Assembly: GCF_020252395.1 (NCBI RefSeq)
Contig: NZ_JADCDB010000001.1
Coordinates: 124,001 to 188,000, forward strand
From: Aestuariivirga sp.
GTDB taxonomy: Bacteria; Pseudomonadota; Alphaproteobacteria; Rhizobiales; Aestuariivirgaceae
Reading direction: 5' to 3'
DNA length: 64,000 bases
Shown here: positions 16,307 to 24,900 of the stretch, one piece after another
How positions within the stretch are numbered: the first letter of the stretch is position 1
How the letters are laid out: each line of letters starts with the position of its first letter
The notes under the pieces: generated by a model
What the model was told of the DNA's origin: nothing
The model's database searches: none
The model's input: only the letters and a program-made list of their open reading frames with translations
Made by a program: the position numbers and the translations under genes

Positions 16307-17824
16307 ATGCAAGATCAGTCACGCCAGACGAGCGGGGGCCAACAGCCCCTGCTCGAACTCACCAACGTGTCGAAGCACTTCGGCGGCGTGATGGCGCTGC
16401 AGAATGTGGACTTCACCCTGCTGCCCGGCGAGATTCATGGCCTTGTCGGCGAGAATGGCGCGGGCAAGTCCACCACAATGAAGATCATCGCGGGCGTGCA
16501 CACCGATTTCGACGGCACCATGAAGATCAAGGGCCGCGAGGTGCGGCTGCGCTCGGCCAGGGACGCGCTGGCCAATTCCATTGGCATGGTTCACCAGGAA
16601 CTCTCGGTCGTGCCGGACCTGACGGTCGCCGAGAACGTGTTCCTCGGCAACCAGCCGCTCACATCCATCGGGACTGTCGACTGGGGGCGCATGAACCGCG
16701 AGGCAAAGCAGCTGATCGCCAGTCTCGGCCTCGACATCGACCCCACCACCACCATGGGCTCCCTGCCCGTCGGGTTGCAGCAGCTGGTCGAGCTTTCCCG
16801 CGTGCTGTTCTCCGGCGCGCGGATCATCATCCTCGACGAGCCGACTTCGGCGCTGTCGCCGCCGGAGGTGAAGCAGCTCTTCGAGGTGCTGCGGCGGCTG
16901 CGTGCCGAGGGCCGCTCCATCGTCTTCATCTCGCATTTCCTCGATGACGTACTGGACATTTCCGCCCGCGTCACGGTGTTCCGCAATGGCAAGAAGGTGA
17001 TCACCGAAGAGACGGCGAAGCTCACCAAGGACATGGTCATCGCCCACATGATCGGCCGCGGCTCCAAGGGCATGCACATGGGCGAGGCGGCGGAGCTGAA
17101 GGGCGATGATGCGAAGCCCGTGGTGCTCTCGGTCGCCGGCGTCAGCGATGGCAAGAACCTGCGCGATTTCTCGATCGAACTCCGCGCCGGGGAGATCACG
17201 GGCGTTTATGGCTTCATGGGTTCGGGGCAGATCGAACTCGCGCGCGCGTTATTCGGCAAGGCGCCGCTGCGGCGGGGCTCGGTGAGCCTCGACGGCAAGC
17301 CGGTGCGCTTCAGGTCCACAGCTTCAGCGCGCGCCAAGGGCATCGCCTTCGTGCCGGAGAACCGCCGCATGATGCTGTTCCGCCAGGAGCCCGTGTACAA
17401 GAACGTGTCGATCTCCATCCTCGACCGCATCCACCGCATGTGGCTGAAGCCGCGCACGGAGAAGCGCATCGCGGAAGGCCATATTAAGGACCTGCAGATC
17501 CGTCCGCCGCGCACCGCCATTCCGCTGGGCTCGCTGTCGGGCGGCAATCAGCAGAAGGTGGCGCTGGCCAAGTGGCTGACCCACCTGCCGCGCGTGCTGA
17601 TCCTGTCCGAGCCCACCCGCGGCATGGACGTGGGCGCCAAGGAAGACGTGATCCGCATCGTGAAATCGCTGCGCGACAAGGGTGTGGCCATCCTCGTGCT
17701 CTCGACCGAGCCGGAGACCATCCTGACGCTCGCCGACCGCGTGACGGTGATCCGCAAGGGCACGGTGGCGCGCGAATTCGCAACAGGACACATCGAGAAG
17801 GCCGACCTTCTGGCGGCGGCCTGA
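16307..17824 (+). CDS. Ribose-type ABC transporter, duplicated ATP-binding subunit
   Basis: RbsA/MglA-type ATPase of about 505 residues with two ATPase domains. The first has Walker A GENGAGKST at about residue 45 and a degenerate signature (LPVGLQQLVEL). The second lacks a normal Walker A (GFMGSGQIELARAL) but has the signature LSGGNQQKVALAKWL. This asymmetry is usual for the family. A GTG three bases earlier is an alternative start. It lies 10 bp after the binding-protein gene and 26 bp before the permease gene. It would drive import of the pentose bound by the upstream protein. Confidence 0.92.
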   Translation: MQDQSRQTSGGQQPLLELTNVSKHFGGVMALQNVDFTLLPGEIHGLVGENGAGKSTTMKIIAGVHTDFDGTMKIKGREVRLRSARDALANSIGMVHQELSVVPDLTVAENVFLGNQPLTSIGTVDWGRMNREAKQLIASLGLDIDPTTTMGSLPVGLQQLVELSRVLFSGARIIILDEPTSALSPPEVKQLFEVLRRLRAEGRSIVFISHFLDDVLDISARVTVFRNGKKVITEETAKLTKDMVIAHMIGRGSKGMHMGEAAELKGDDAKPVVLSVAGVSDGKNLRDFSIELRAGEITGVYGFMGSGQIELARALFGKAPLRRGSVSLDGKPVRFRSTASARAKGIAFVPENRRMMLFRQEPVYKNVSISILDRIHRMWLKPRTEKRIAEGHIKDLQIRPPRTAIPLGSLSGGNQQKVALAKWLTHLPRVLILSEPTRGMDVGAKEDVIRIVKSLRDKGVAILVLSTEPETILTLADRVTVIRKGTVAREFATGHIEKADLLAAA

Positions 17825-17850
17825 GTTTTTCGAGGGGAGAGGAACAGACC

Positions 17851-18921
17851 ATGACCACCGGCGAAACGGCAGCGCCCCGAAGCTTCTCGATGAAGCGCTT
17901 CCTCGCCGAGCAACTGCGCAACATCGCGCCCGTCTTCACGCTGGTGGCGCTGGTCGTGTTCTTCACCTTCGCGTCGAGCTCCTTCCTGACGCTCGACAAC
18001 ATGCTCAACATCGTGCGTCAGCTCTCCATCACCGGCATCATTGCAGTGGGCCTCACCTTCGTGATCCTGACAGCGGAGATCGACCTGTCGGTCGCGGCGG
18101 TGGCCAATGCGGTGGGCATCACGGTCGCCTATTTCACCATCCAGCCGGATTACGTGAACATCGCCAATATCCCGCTGCCGGGCTGGATCGCCATCATCCT
18201 GGCGCTGCTCTCGGCCCTTGCCTTCGGCCTCGTCACCGCCTTCGGCATAACCTTCATCGGCATCCCGTCCTTCATCATGACGCTCGCGATGATGCAGATC
18301 GCCAATGGCGTCTCCGCCCTCCTCGTGCGCGGGCAGATCGCCTACCAATATCCGGAGCTCGTCACCACGCTGGGCGCGGGGACAGCCTTCAGCATTCCGC
18401 TCGGCATCAATGCAGCGGGCAAGGCGATGTTCATTCCTATCGGCTGGGCGATCATCGTGTGCATGATCTTCCTTTTCGTCGGGCACCTGGTGCTGACCTA
18501 TACGCGCTATGGCCGCTATATCTACATGGTGGGCGGCAACCGCGAGGCAGCGGAATATTCCGGTGTCAACGTCAAGTTCATCATCGGCTCGGTGATGGTG
18601 ATCTGCGCCATGTGCTCCGGCATCGCCGGAATGCTGGGTGTCGCCTATTTCGGCTCAGCACAGCAGAACCAGTTCGACACCTTCCTGCTCGATGCCATCG
18701 CTGCCGTGGTGGTGGGCGGCACATCCCTCTTCGGCGGGCGCGGCGGCATCGGCAACACCATCATCGGACTTCTCGTGCTGGGGGTCGTCAACAACGGGCT
18801 GGACCACATCCAGATCGACAGCTTCCTCAAGATCCTCATCCGCGGGTTGATCCTGCTCGCGGCGCTGATCATCAACGTCTATGCGCAGGTGCTGAAGGAA
18901 AAGCAGGCGGACCTGGACTGA
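17851..18921 (+). CDS. Ribose-type ABC transporter permease
   Basis: Inner-membrane permease of 356 residues (RbsC/BPD_transp_2 family) with about nine to ten hydrophobic segments. The family motif region EIDLSVAAVANAVGI and the conserved DAIAAVVVGGTSLFGGRGG loop are clear. The ATG at 17851 has a purine-rich AGGGGAGAGGA site upstream. Only one permease gene is present, so it presumably works as a homodimer, as in RbsC. It is the last gene of the three-gene importer operon beside mtnK. Confidence 0.92.
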   Translation: MTTGETAAPRSFSMKRFLAEQLRNIAPVFTLVALVVFFTFASSSFLTLDNMLNIVRQLSITGIIAVGLTFVILTAEIDLSVAAVANAVGITVAYFTIQPDYVNIANIPLPGWIAIILALLSALAFGLVTAFGITFIGIPSFIMTLAMMQIANGVSALLVRGQIAYQYPELVTTLGAGTAFSIPLGINAAGKAMFIPIGWAIIVCMIFLFVGHLVLTYTRYGRYIYMVGGNREAAEYSGVNVKFIIGSVMVICAMCSGIAGMLGVAYFGSAQQNQFDTFLLDAIAAVVVGGTSLFGGRGGIGNTIIGLLVLGVVNNGLDHIQIDSFLKILIRGLILLAALIINVYAQVLKEKQADLD

Positions 18922-18966
18922 ACGGGCCGGTTGATCTCCGCCCTCCTTCGCTGCGTAAAAGACAGC

Positions 18967-20394
18967 ATGACATCCCATGCCCTCTACTGGCTTCGAAATG
19001 ACCTGCGCCTCACCGACAATGCCGCCCTGACGGCGGCGGCGGCGCAGGGCCCGGTGATCTTCCTCTATGTGCTCGATGACGAGACGCCGGGGGAGTGGCG
19101 GCTGGGCGGCGCGTCGCGCTGGTGGCTGCACAAGAGCCTGGAGGCGCTGTCCGCCGAGGTGCGGCTGGTGCTGCGCCGGGGGGCGGCGGACAAGGTGATC
19201 GCGGAGGTGCTGAAGGAGAGCGGGGCCACGTCCGTGCATTTGACCCGCGACTATGCGCCATGGTCAGGGGCCCTGGAACTCCGCGTGAAGGCGGTGGCGG
19301 AGGCCGCGGGGGCGGCCTGTCACCGCTATGGCGGCTTCCTGCTGCATGAACCGGAGGCGATCCGCAATGGCTCCGGCGAGCCCTACCGCGTCTACACTCC
19401 CTTCTCCAAGGCCTGCTTCGCGGCGGGCGAGCCGAAGCCCCTGAAGCCCGTGCCGAAGTTCTCCGCTTTCGACGGCAAGCTGAAGAGCGACAGGCTCGCC
19501 GATTGGGGCCTGCTGCCGACGAAGCCTGACTGGGCCAAGGGCATGGCCGCGCATTGGACGCCGGGCGAGGCCGGTGCGGCGCAACGGCTGAAGAACTTCA
19601 TCGCCGATGGGCTCGCGCATTATGCAGACCAGCGCGACCGGCCGGACCGCGACGTGACTTCGCGGCTGTCGCCCTACCTGCGCTTCGGCGAGATCAGCCC
19701 TGCCCAGTGCTGGCATGCGGTGCGTGCGGCGCAAGTTACGGCAGGCGGCAAGCTCGACAAGACGGCGGAGAAGTTCCTGAAGGAGGTGCTGTGGCGGGAA
19801 TTCTCCTATCACCTGCTGCATCACTGGCCGACGCTTCCCGAGAAGCCCTTCCGGCCCGAGTTCTCCGCCTTCCCGTGGAGCGAGAATGCCAAAGCGCTGA
19901 AGCAGTGGCAGACGGGGCGCACGGGATACCCGATCGTCGATGCGGGCCTTCGCGAGCTGTGGGTGACGGGCATCATGCACAACCGCGTGCGCATGATCGC
20001 GGCCTCCTTCCTCATCAAGGACCTTCTGATCCCGTGGCAGGTGGGCGAGCGCTGGTTCTGGGATACCCTCGTCGATGCCGACATCGGCAACAATGCCGCG
20101 AGCTGGCAGTGGGTGGCGGGCTGCGGCGCGGATGCCGCACCCTATTTCCGTATCTTTAATCCCGTGCTGCAGGGCGAGAAGTTCGATCCCGCGGGTGCCT
20201 ATGTGAGGAAGTGGCTGCCGGAACTGGCGCATATGCCCGACGAATTCGTGCACCGCCCCTGGGAGGCGCCCGCGCTGGTGCTGAAGGCGGCCGGGGTTGA
20301 ACTGGGCAAGAACTACCCCCATCCTGTGGTCGACCACGGCAAGGCGCGCGACCGCGCACTCGCGGCCTTCAAGGAGATCAAGGGGGCGGCATGA
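18967..20394 (+). CDS. phrB: Deoxyribodipyrimidine photo-lyase
   Basis: Light-driven FAD enzyme that splits cyclobutane pyrimidine dimers. The 475-residue protein starts ALYWLRNDLRLTDNAAL, the typical antenna-domain start of class I photolyases. The FAD domain includes RFGEISPAQCWHA, VDAGLRELWVTGIMHNRVRM and DAAPYFRIFNP. Conserved tryptophans WQWVAG are present. The start at 18967 gives the standard N-terminus. It overlaps the following FMN reductase gene by four bases (ATGA), so the two are co-translated, possibly reflecting a shared need for flavin reduction, though that link is speculative. Confidence 0.94.
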   Translation: MTSHALYWLRNDLRLTDNAALTAAAAQGPVIFLYVLDDETPGEWRLGGASRWWLHKSLEALSAEVRLVLRRGAADKVIAEVLKESGATSVHLTRDYAPWSGALELRVKAVAEAAGAACHRYGGFLLHEPEAIRNGSGEPYRVYTPFSKACFAAGEPKPLKPVPKFSAFDGKLKSDRLADWGLLPTKPDWAKGMAAHWTPGEAGAAQRLKNFIADGLAHYADQRDRPDRDVTSRLSPYLRFGEISPAQCWHAVRAAQVTAGGKLDKTAEKFLKEVLWREFSYHLLHHWPTLPEKPFRPEFSAFPWSENAKALKQWQTGRTGYPIVDAGLRELWVTGIMHNRVRMIAASFLIKDLLIPWQVGERWFWDTLVDADIGNNAASWQWVAGCGADAAPYFRIFNPVLQGEKFDPAGAYVRKWLPELAHMPDEFVHRPWEAPALVLKAAGVELGKNYPHPVVDHGKARDRALAAFKEIKGAA

Positions 20395-20939
20395 CGAAGC
20401 TTCTCGGCATCAGCGGTGCGCTGCGGAAGGCATCGACCAACACCGGCCTGCTGCGCGCGCTGAAGGAGATAGCGCCGCCGCATGTGTCCTTCGACATTGC
20501 GACGCTGCACGGCATTCCGCTGTTCGACGAGGACGAGGAGGCGGCGACGGGCAAGCCCGAAGCGGTACGGGCGCTCGATGCGAAGATCCGCGCGGCGGAT
20601 GGCGTGGTCTTCGCCTGCCCGGAGTATAATTTCTCCGTGCCCGGCGTGCTGAAGAATGCCAATGACTGGTTGTCGCGAGGCGGCTCGCCCTTCCGCTGGA
20701 AGCGGGTGGGCATTGTCGGCGCGGGCGGCGGGCAGTTCACCGGCACGGCGCGGGCGCAATATCATCTGCGGCAGAACCTGCAGGCGCTGCAGGCCATCGC
20801 CATGCCGCGGCCCGAGGTCTTCGTGAACCACAACGAGGAGAAGTTCGACGCCGAAGGCAACCTGACGGATACAGAGACGCGGCGGCACCTTGCGAAATGG
20901 TTCGAGAGCTTCCTGGAGTGGGTGGAGAAGCGGCCTTAA
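20391..20939 (+). CDS. NADPH-dependent FMN reductase
   Basis: Soluble flavodoxin-like reductase of 182 residues. The FMN phosphate loop is seen at the start, SGALRKASTNTGLLRAL, and the family motif CPEYNFSVPGVLKNANDWLSRGG in the middle (quoted here only as its position, residues about 77-98). It would transfer electrons from NADPH to FMN, quinones or azo compounds. The ATG overlaps the photolyase stop. It ends just before a strong hairpin that separates it from the convergent rpe gene. Confidence 0.88.
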   Translation: MTKLLGISGALRKASTNTGLLRALKEIAPPHVSFDIATLHGIPLFDEDEEAATGKPEAVRALDAKIRAADGVVFACPEYNFSVPGVLKNANDWLSRGGSPFRWKRVGIVGAGGGQFTGTARAQYHLRQNLQALQAIAMPRPEVFVNHNEEKFDAEGNLTDTETRRHLAKWFESFLEWVEKRP

Positions 20940-20945
20940 GATTAT

Positions 20946-20978
20946 CGTCCTCTCCCGCTGAAGAAGCGGGAGAGGACG
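20946..20978. terminator. Bidirectional terminator hairpin between convergent genes
   Basis: A perfect 14-bp stem (CGTCCTCTCCCGCT and AGCGGGAGAGGACG) with a 5-base loop lies seven bases after the FMN reductase stop and just before the rpe stop. No long T run follows. The CTCTCCCGC core is shared with other palindromes in the window, so it belongs to a dispersed repeat family. Confidence 0.6.
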
Positions 20979-20990
20979 CGAAGGCCTGTG

Positions 20991-21665
20991 TCAGGCCATC
21001 ACACTCGTGGCCGCGGCGCGGATCGCCTTGATCTCGGCGGCGTAATCCTTCGCCTTGAAGATCGCCGAACCGGCCACCAGCACATTGGCGCCGGCGCGAA
21101 CAATGTCACCAGCATTGTGTTGAGAAACGCCGCCATCGACCTCGATGTCTATGTTGCGGCCTCCGACAATGCCTCGGATCTCCGCGATCTTCTCCAGCAT
21201 AGCCGGAATGAAGGACTGGCCACCGAAGCCGGGGTTGACGCTCATCACCAGGATAAGGTCCAGCCGGTCCAGCACATGCTTCAGCACCGAAGGCGGCGTG
21301 GCGGGGTTGAGCGAGACGCCCGCTTTCTTGCCCATGGCTCGGATGGCCTGCAACGTGCGATCGAGGTGGGGGCCGGCTTCCGCATGCACCGTGATGATGT
21401 CCGCACCCGCCCTAGCGAAGCTTTCGAGATAAGGATCGGCGGGGGCGATCATCAGATGCACGTCGAAGGGCTTTTTGGTCAGCCCACGGACCCCGTACAT
21501 GACCGGCGTGCCGAAGGAGATGTTGGGCACGAAGTGCCCATCCATTACGTCGATGTGGATCAAGTCGGCCCCTGCCTCGTCAATTGCGCGCACCTCCTCG
21601 CCCAGCCGCGCGAAGTCGGCGGCGAGGATGGAGGGTGCAATCAGCAGGGGCCGCATCTTAATCAT
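20991..21665 (-). CDS. rpe: Ribulose-phosphate 3-epimerase
   Basis: Interconverts ribulose-5-phosphate and xylulose-5-phosphate. About 224 residues, normal length. TIM-barrel motifs are clear: [18 protein letters not shown] at the start, [14 protein letters not shown] with the metal and catalytic residues, [13 protein letters not shown] and the phosphate-binding GSAIF near the end. Start codons at 21665 and 21656 are both possible. It follows gap by five bases on the same strand. It would also serve the xylose pathway encoded further along, since XylB produces xylulose-5-phosphate. Confidence 0.94.
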   Translation of the reverse strand: MIKMRPLLIAPSILAADFARLGEEVRAIDEAGADLIHIDVMDGHFVPNISFGTPVMYGVRGLTKKPFDVHLMIAPADPYLESFARAGADIITVHAEAGPHLDRTLQAIRAMGKKAGVSLNPATPPSVLKHVLDRLDLILVMSVNPGFGGQSFIPAMLEKIAEIRGIVGGRNIDIEVDGGVSQHNAGDIVRAGANVLVAGSAIFKAKDYAAEIKAIRAAATSVMA

Positions 21666-21670
21666 CAGCC

Positions 21671-22684
21671 TTAGGCGATCAGCTTGCCGAAATAGGCAGC
21701 CGTGTCGCCCATACGGTTCGAGAAACCCCACTCATTATCGTACCAGGAGAGGATCGACACGAAGTTGCCGTCCATCACCTTGGTCTGGTCGAGGTGGAAC
21801 ACCGAGGAATGCGGATCATGGTTGAAGTCGATCGAGACATTGGGCTTGCCGGTAGTGCCGAGGATGCCCTTGAGCGGGCCGTTCGACGCCTTGACGATCA
21901 GCTCGTTCACCTCCTCTTTGGTCGTTGCGCGCTTGGCGATGAACTTGAGGTCCACGACCGAGACGTTGGGCGTCGGCACGCGCATGGCGAAGCCATCGAG
22001 CTTGCCCTTGAGCTCCGGCAGCACGAGGCCCACGGCCTTGGCGGCGCCGGTGGACGTCGGGATCATCGACAGCGCCGCGGCGCGGGCGCGATAGAGGTCC
22101 TTGTGCATGGTGTCCAGCGTCGGCTGGTCGCCGGTGTAGGAGTGAATCGTCGTCATCATGCCCTTCTCGATGCCGAGCGAGTCGTTCAGCACCTTGGCCA
22201 CGGGCGCGAGACAGTTGGTGGTGCACGAAGCATTCGATATCACCATGTGATCCTTCGACAGCTTGTCGTGGTTCACGCCATAGACCACCGTGAAATCAGC
22301 GCCATCTGAAGGCGCCGAGACGATAACGCGCTTGGCGCCGGCGGCGAGATGGGCCGCCGCCTTGTCGCGCGCGGTGAATATGCCAGTGCATTCGAGCGCG
22401 ATGTCGATCCCTAAGTCCTTCCAGGGCAGCTGGCTCGGGTCCTTGATGGCGGTGACCTTGAACTGGCCGGCGCCGATCGAGATCGAGTCGCCCTTCACCG
22501 TTACGTCATGCGGGAAGCGGCCATGGACGGAGTCAAACTGCAGCAGGTGGGCGTTGGTCTCCACCGGGCCGAGGTCGTTGACGGCCACAACGTCGATGTC
22601 CTTGCGGCCGGACTCATAGATGGCGCGAACGATGTTGCGGCCGATGCGGCCGAAGCCGTTGATGGCGACACGGACTCTCGTCAT
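21671..22684 (-). CDS. gap: Glyceraldehyde-3-phosphate dehydrogenase
   Basis: Glycolytic/gluconeogenic enzyme of 337 residues. The NAD-binding start [14 protein letters not shown] and the catalytic cysteine motif [15 protein letters not shown] are intact, and the C-terminus [15 protein letters not shown] is canonical. It is followed after five bases by rpe rather than by pgk, the commoner partner, so the gap-rpe pair forms a small operon here. The ATG at 22684 gives a complete Rossmann domain. Confidence 0.96.
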   Translation of the reverse strand: MTRVRVAINGFGRIGRNIVRAIYESGRKDIDVVAVNDLGPVETNAHLLQFDSVHGRFPHDVTVKGDSISIGAGQFKVTAIKDPSQLPWKDLGIDIALECTGIFTARDKAAAHLAAGAKRVIVSAPSDGADFTVVYGVNHDKLSKDHMVISNASCTTNCLAPVAKVLNDSLGIEKGMMTTIHSYTGDQPTLDTMHKDLYRARAAALSMIPTSTGAAKAVGLVLPELKGKLDGFAMRVPTPNVSVVDLKFIAKRATTKEEVNELIVKASNGPLKGILGTTGKPNVSIDFNHDPHSSVFHLDQTKVMDGNFVSILSWYDNEWGFSNRMGDTAAYFGKLIA

Positions 22685-22775
22685 GGGAAGCTCTCCGGAT
22701 GATGGCGGTTTGAAACTCGGCGGCTGTTATAGAGATTTTGCTGCGCCGCGAAAGGGGCTTCTTGAGGTGCGTAAC

Positions 22776-23423
22776 TCAGCCCTGCGCGGGATAGTGCTCT
22801 GGGAAAAAGGCGGCGAGTGTGGCCGCCATGACCTGCTTGGCCTGGGAGCCGTTCACCTGGCCCTTATATCCCGCCCCGCCCAGGCCCACCCACAAGCCAT
22901 CGCCCAGCGATTCCAGTCCGCGCGCCGTAAGCGCAGGATCGAGCCGGTAGCCGCCTTCGGCGATTACACGGCGGCAAAGCTCCTCGGTTACCGCCTGGCG
23001 CTCGGCGTCGAAGCCGGCGCAGATCTGATCATGGAAGGGCCGGCCCTGGATCTCGCCCCAGAAAGCCACCCAGGCGGCGAGTTTTTCGCGTGTATAGACC
23101 TTGGTGTCGAAGTCGGAGAGCAGCAGCGCCTTAAGCCGGTCCGCCGGCTTAAGGCCGGCGCCCTCCATGCTGGCCTCCCAGTGATTACGGTATTCGGCGG
23201 CCAGCGCCTCCAGCACGGCTGCCAGCAGTTCGCCCTTGCTGTTGAAATGGAAGATGACGATGCCGGCGGAAAGCCCCGCCTCCTTCGCCACATCGGCGAC
23301 CGTGAGGCTGGCATAGCCCTTGCGGGCCAGCACGGTGATGGTGGAATCGATCAGTTGCTGGCGGCGCACCGGCCGGGCGGCCTTGCGGGGTGAAGCTGTA
23401 TCGGACTGTCGCGCACTTGCCAT
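22776..23423 (-). CDS. TetR-family transcriptional regulator, BetI-like
   Basis: DNA-binding regulator of about 215 residues. The N-terminal helix-turn-helix reads RRQQLIDSTITVLARKGYAS followed by LTVADVAKEAGLSAGIVIFHF. The C-terminal domain with GFDAERQAVTEELCRR resembles the BetI choline-responsive branch. The ATG at 23423 is preferred over an upstream TTG. It is divergent from the DUF3422 gene 91 bp away and could control it. No choline or betaine genes are nearby, so the effector is unknown. Confidence 0.8.
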   Translation of the reverse strand: MASARQSDTASPRKAARPVRRQQLIDSTITVLARKGYASLTVADVAKEAGLSAGIVIFHFNSKGELLAAVLEALAAEYRNHWEASMEGAGLKPADRLKALLLSDFDTKVYTREKLAAWVAFWGEIQGRPFHDQICAGFDAERQAVTEELCRRVIAEGGYRLDPALTARGLESLGDGLWVGLGGAGYKGQVNGSQAKQVMAATLAAFFPEHYPAQG

Positions 23424-23514
23424 GCAGTGCAGCTTAGTCAATGCTCGACCGCGGGGAAAGACTGAAGGACGGCCCTAAGGTCACCCTGCGGCGGAATTTT
23501 CTCGTAAGGCAGCC

Positions 23515-24780
23515 ATGCGCGACCATGAATTGAGATCGGTACTGAATGACGAGCTGCATGGCCGCCCCGGCCTGCCCGTGGTTGCGCCGGCGCGCATCAC
23601 GCATCTGGCTTTCACCCTGTCGGAAGGCGACCCGGACCCGCTCGAGCATGTCCGCCTGCTCTGCGATGCGCTGGGGGTGAAGCCGCCGCCCCCCGGCGCG
23701 CCCCACCATGCGTTCGACATTGCCGGCGGCCAGTTCAAGTATGAGCGCCATGGCGAGTTCTACCGCATCAGCGTGGTGGCGGAGGGCGGGCCAGAGAAGA
23801 GCGAGGCGCTGGTCATCCTGCCGGTGGGCTGGGTTGACGGGCTGCCGGGCTCCCGCCTCGTCGGCATTCACACCCGCGTCATGACCAAGGAGGAACCGGG
23901 GCCGGATGTGGCGGAGCTCATCCGCATGTTCGGGCACGAAGACCTCGCGGGCTCGCGCGTCAGTTCCGGGCAGGCGACCGTGTGGACCGACTTCCGCATC
24001 GGCGAGGACGGCTATACCCGCATGCTGGTGAAGGATCACGGCCTGTCGCCGCTCCGGCTTGGCCGCGTCATCCGCCGCATCCACGAGATCGAAACCTACC
24101 GCATGATGGCGTTGCTGGCGCTGCCGCTGGCGCGCAAGGTGACGGGCGATCTTGGCGCGATCGACCGCGCACTTTCCAAGGTGACAGCCGACATGCTGTC
24201 GGCGCGGGAGAGCCATGAGGATGCGGAACTGCTGACATCGCTCAGCCGCATCGCGCGCGACGTGGAGGAGATTTCGAGCCGCACCAGCTATCGCTTCTCC
24301 GCCGCGCGCGCCTATGCGGCGCTTGTCGACAAGCGCATCGCCGAGTTGGGCGAGGAGAGGGTGATGAGCTTCCAGCGCATCGGCGTCTTCCTCGACCGCC
24401 GCTTCTCGCCCGCTATGGCCACCTGCCAGGCAGTCAGCGAGCGCATCAAGAGCCTGGCCGAGCGCAGCGAACGCGCCTCCAACCTGCTGCGCACCCGCGT
24501 CGACATCGCACTCGAGGCGCAGAACCAGCAGGTGCTGCAGTCGATGGAAAAGCGCGGCCACCAGCAGCTGCGCCTGCAACAGACGGTCGAGGGCCTCTCG
24601 GTGGTGGCGATCAGCTATTACCTCATCGGCATTCTCTCGAAGCTGATCGAAGGCTTCGGCTCATACGCCCATGTGGAGACGAAGCTCATCAGCATCGTCA
24701 TCATTCCCGTTGTGATGTTCCTGGTATGGTACGGGGTCAGAAGGCTCAGGAAGCATATTCTGAGTTCGGAGAGGGACTGA
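23515..24780 (+). CDS. DUF3422 family membrane protein
   Basis: Protein of 421 residues with the DUF3422 layout. The N-terminus RDHELRSVLNDELHGRPGLP and the middle region with long charged helices (about residues 190-340) are typical. Two hydrophobic segments near the C-terminus (about 360-382 and 388-408) anchor it in the inner membrane, followed by a short basic tail. The biochemical role of the family is unknown. It is divergent from a TetR regulator. Its gene ends just before a large palindromic repeat shared with the convergent oxidoreductase gene. Confidence 0.85.
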   Translation: MRDHELRSVLNDELHGRPGLPVVAPARITHLAFTLSEGDPDPLEHVRLLCDALGVKPPPPGAPHHAFDIAGGQFKYERHGEFYRISVVAEGGPEKSEALVILPVGWVDGLPGSRLVGIHTRVMTKEEPGPDVAELIRMFGHEDLAGSRVSSGQATVWTDFRIGEDGYTRMLVKDHGLSPLRLGRVIRRIHEIETYRMMALLALPLARKVTGDLGAIDRALSKVTADMLSARESHEDAELLTSLSRIARDVEEISSRTSYRFSAARAYAALVDKRIAELGEERVMSFQRIGVFLDRRFSPAMATCQAVSERIKSLAERSERASNLLRTRVDIALEAQNQQVLQSMEKRGHQQLRLQQTVEGLSVVAISYYLIGILSKLIEGFGSYAHVETKLISIVIIPVVMFLVWYGVRRLRKHILSSERD

Positions 24781-24782
24781 CG

Positions 24783-24890
24783 TCACCTCCCAGTCAGCTC
24801 ATCATGCGCGGGCTCGACCCGCGCATCCTTTTCGCGGCCACAAAAGAGGATCGCCGGATCAAGCCTGGCGATGATGAGCGTGGGAGGTGA
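24783..24890. repeat. Composite nested palindromic repeat between convergent genes
   Basis: Outer arms TCACCTCCCA (24783-24792) and TGGGAGGTGA (24881-24890), then GCTCATCAT (24797-24805) and ATGATGAGC (24871-24879), enclose two smaller hairpins. The first inner hairpin is GCGCGGG-CTCGA-CCCGCGC (24806-24824), the second an imperfect GCCGG/CTGGC stem near 24853-24869. It fills the gap between two convergent stops and resembles the short palindromic intergenic elements common in Rhizobiales. Confidence 0.65.
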
Positions 24891-24900
24891 GTGCGACGCC

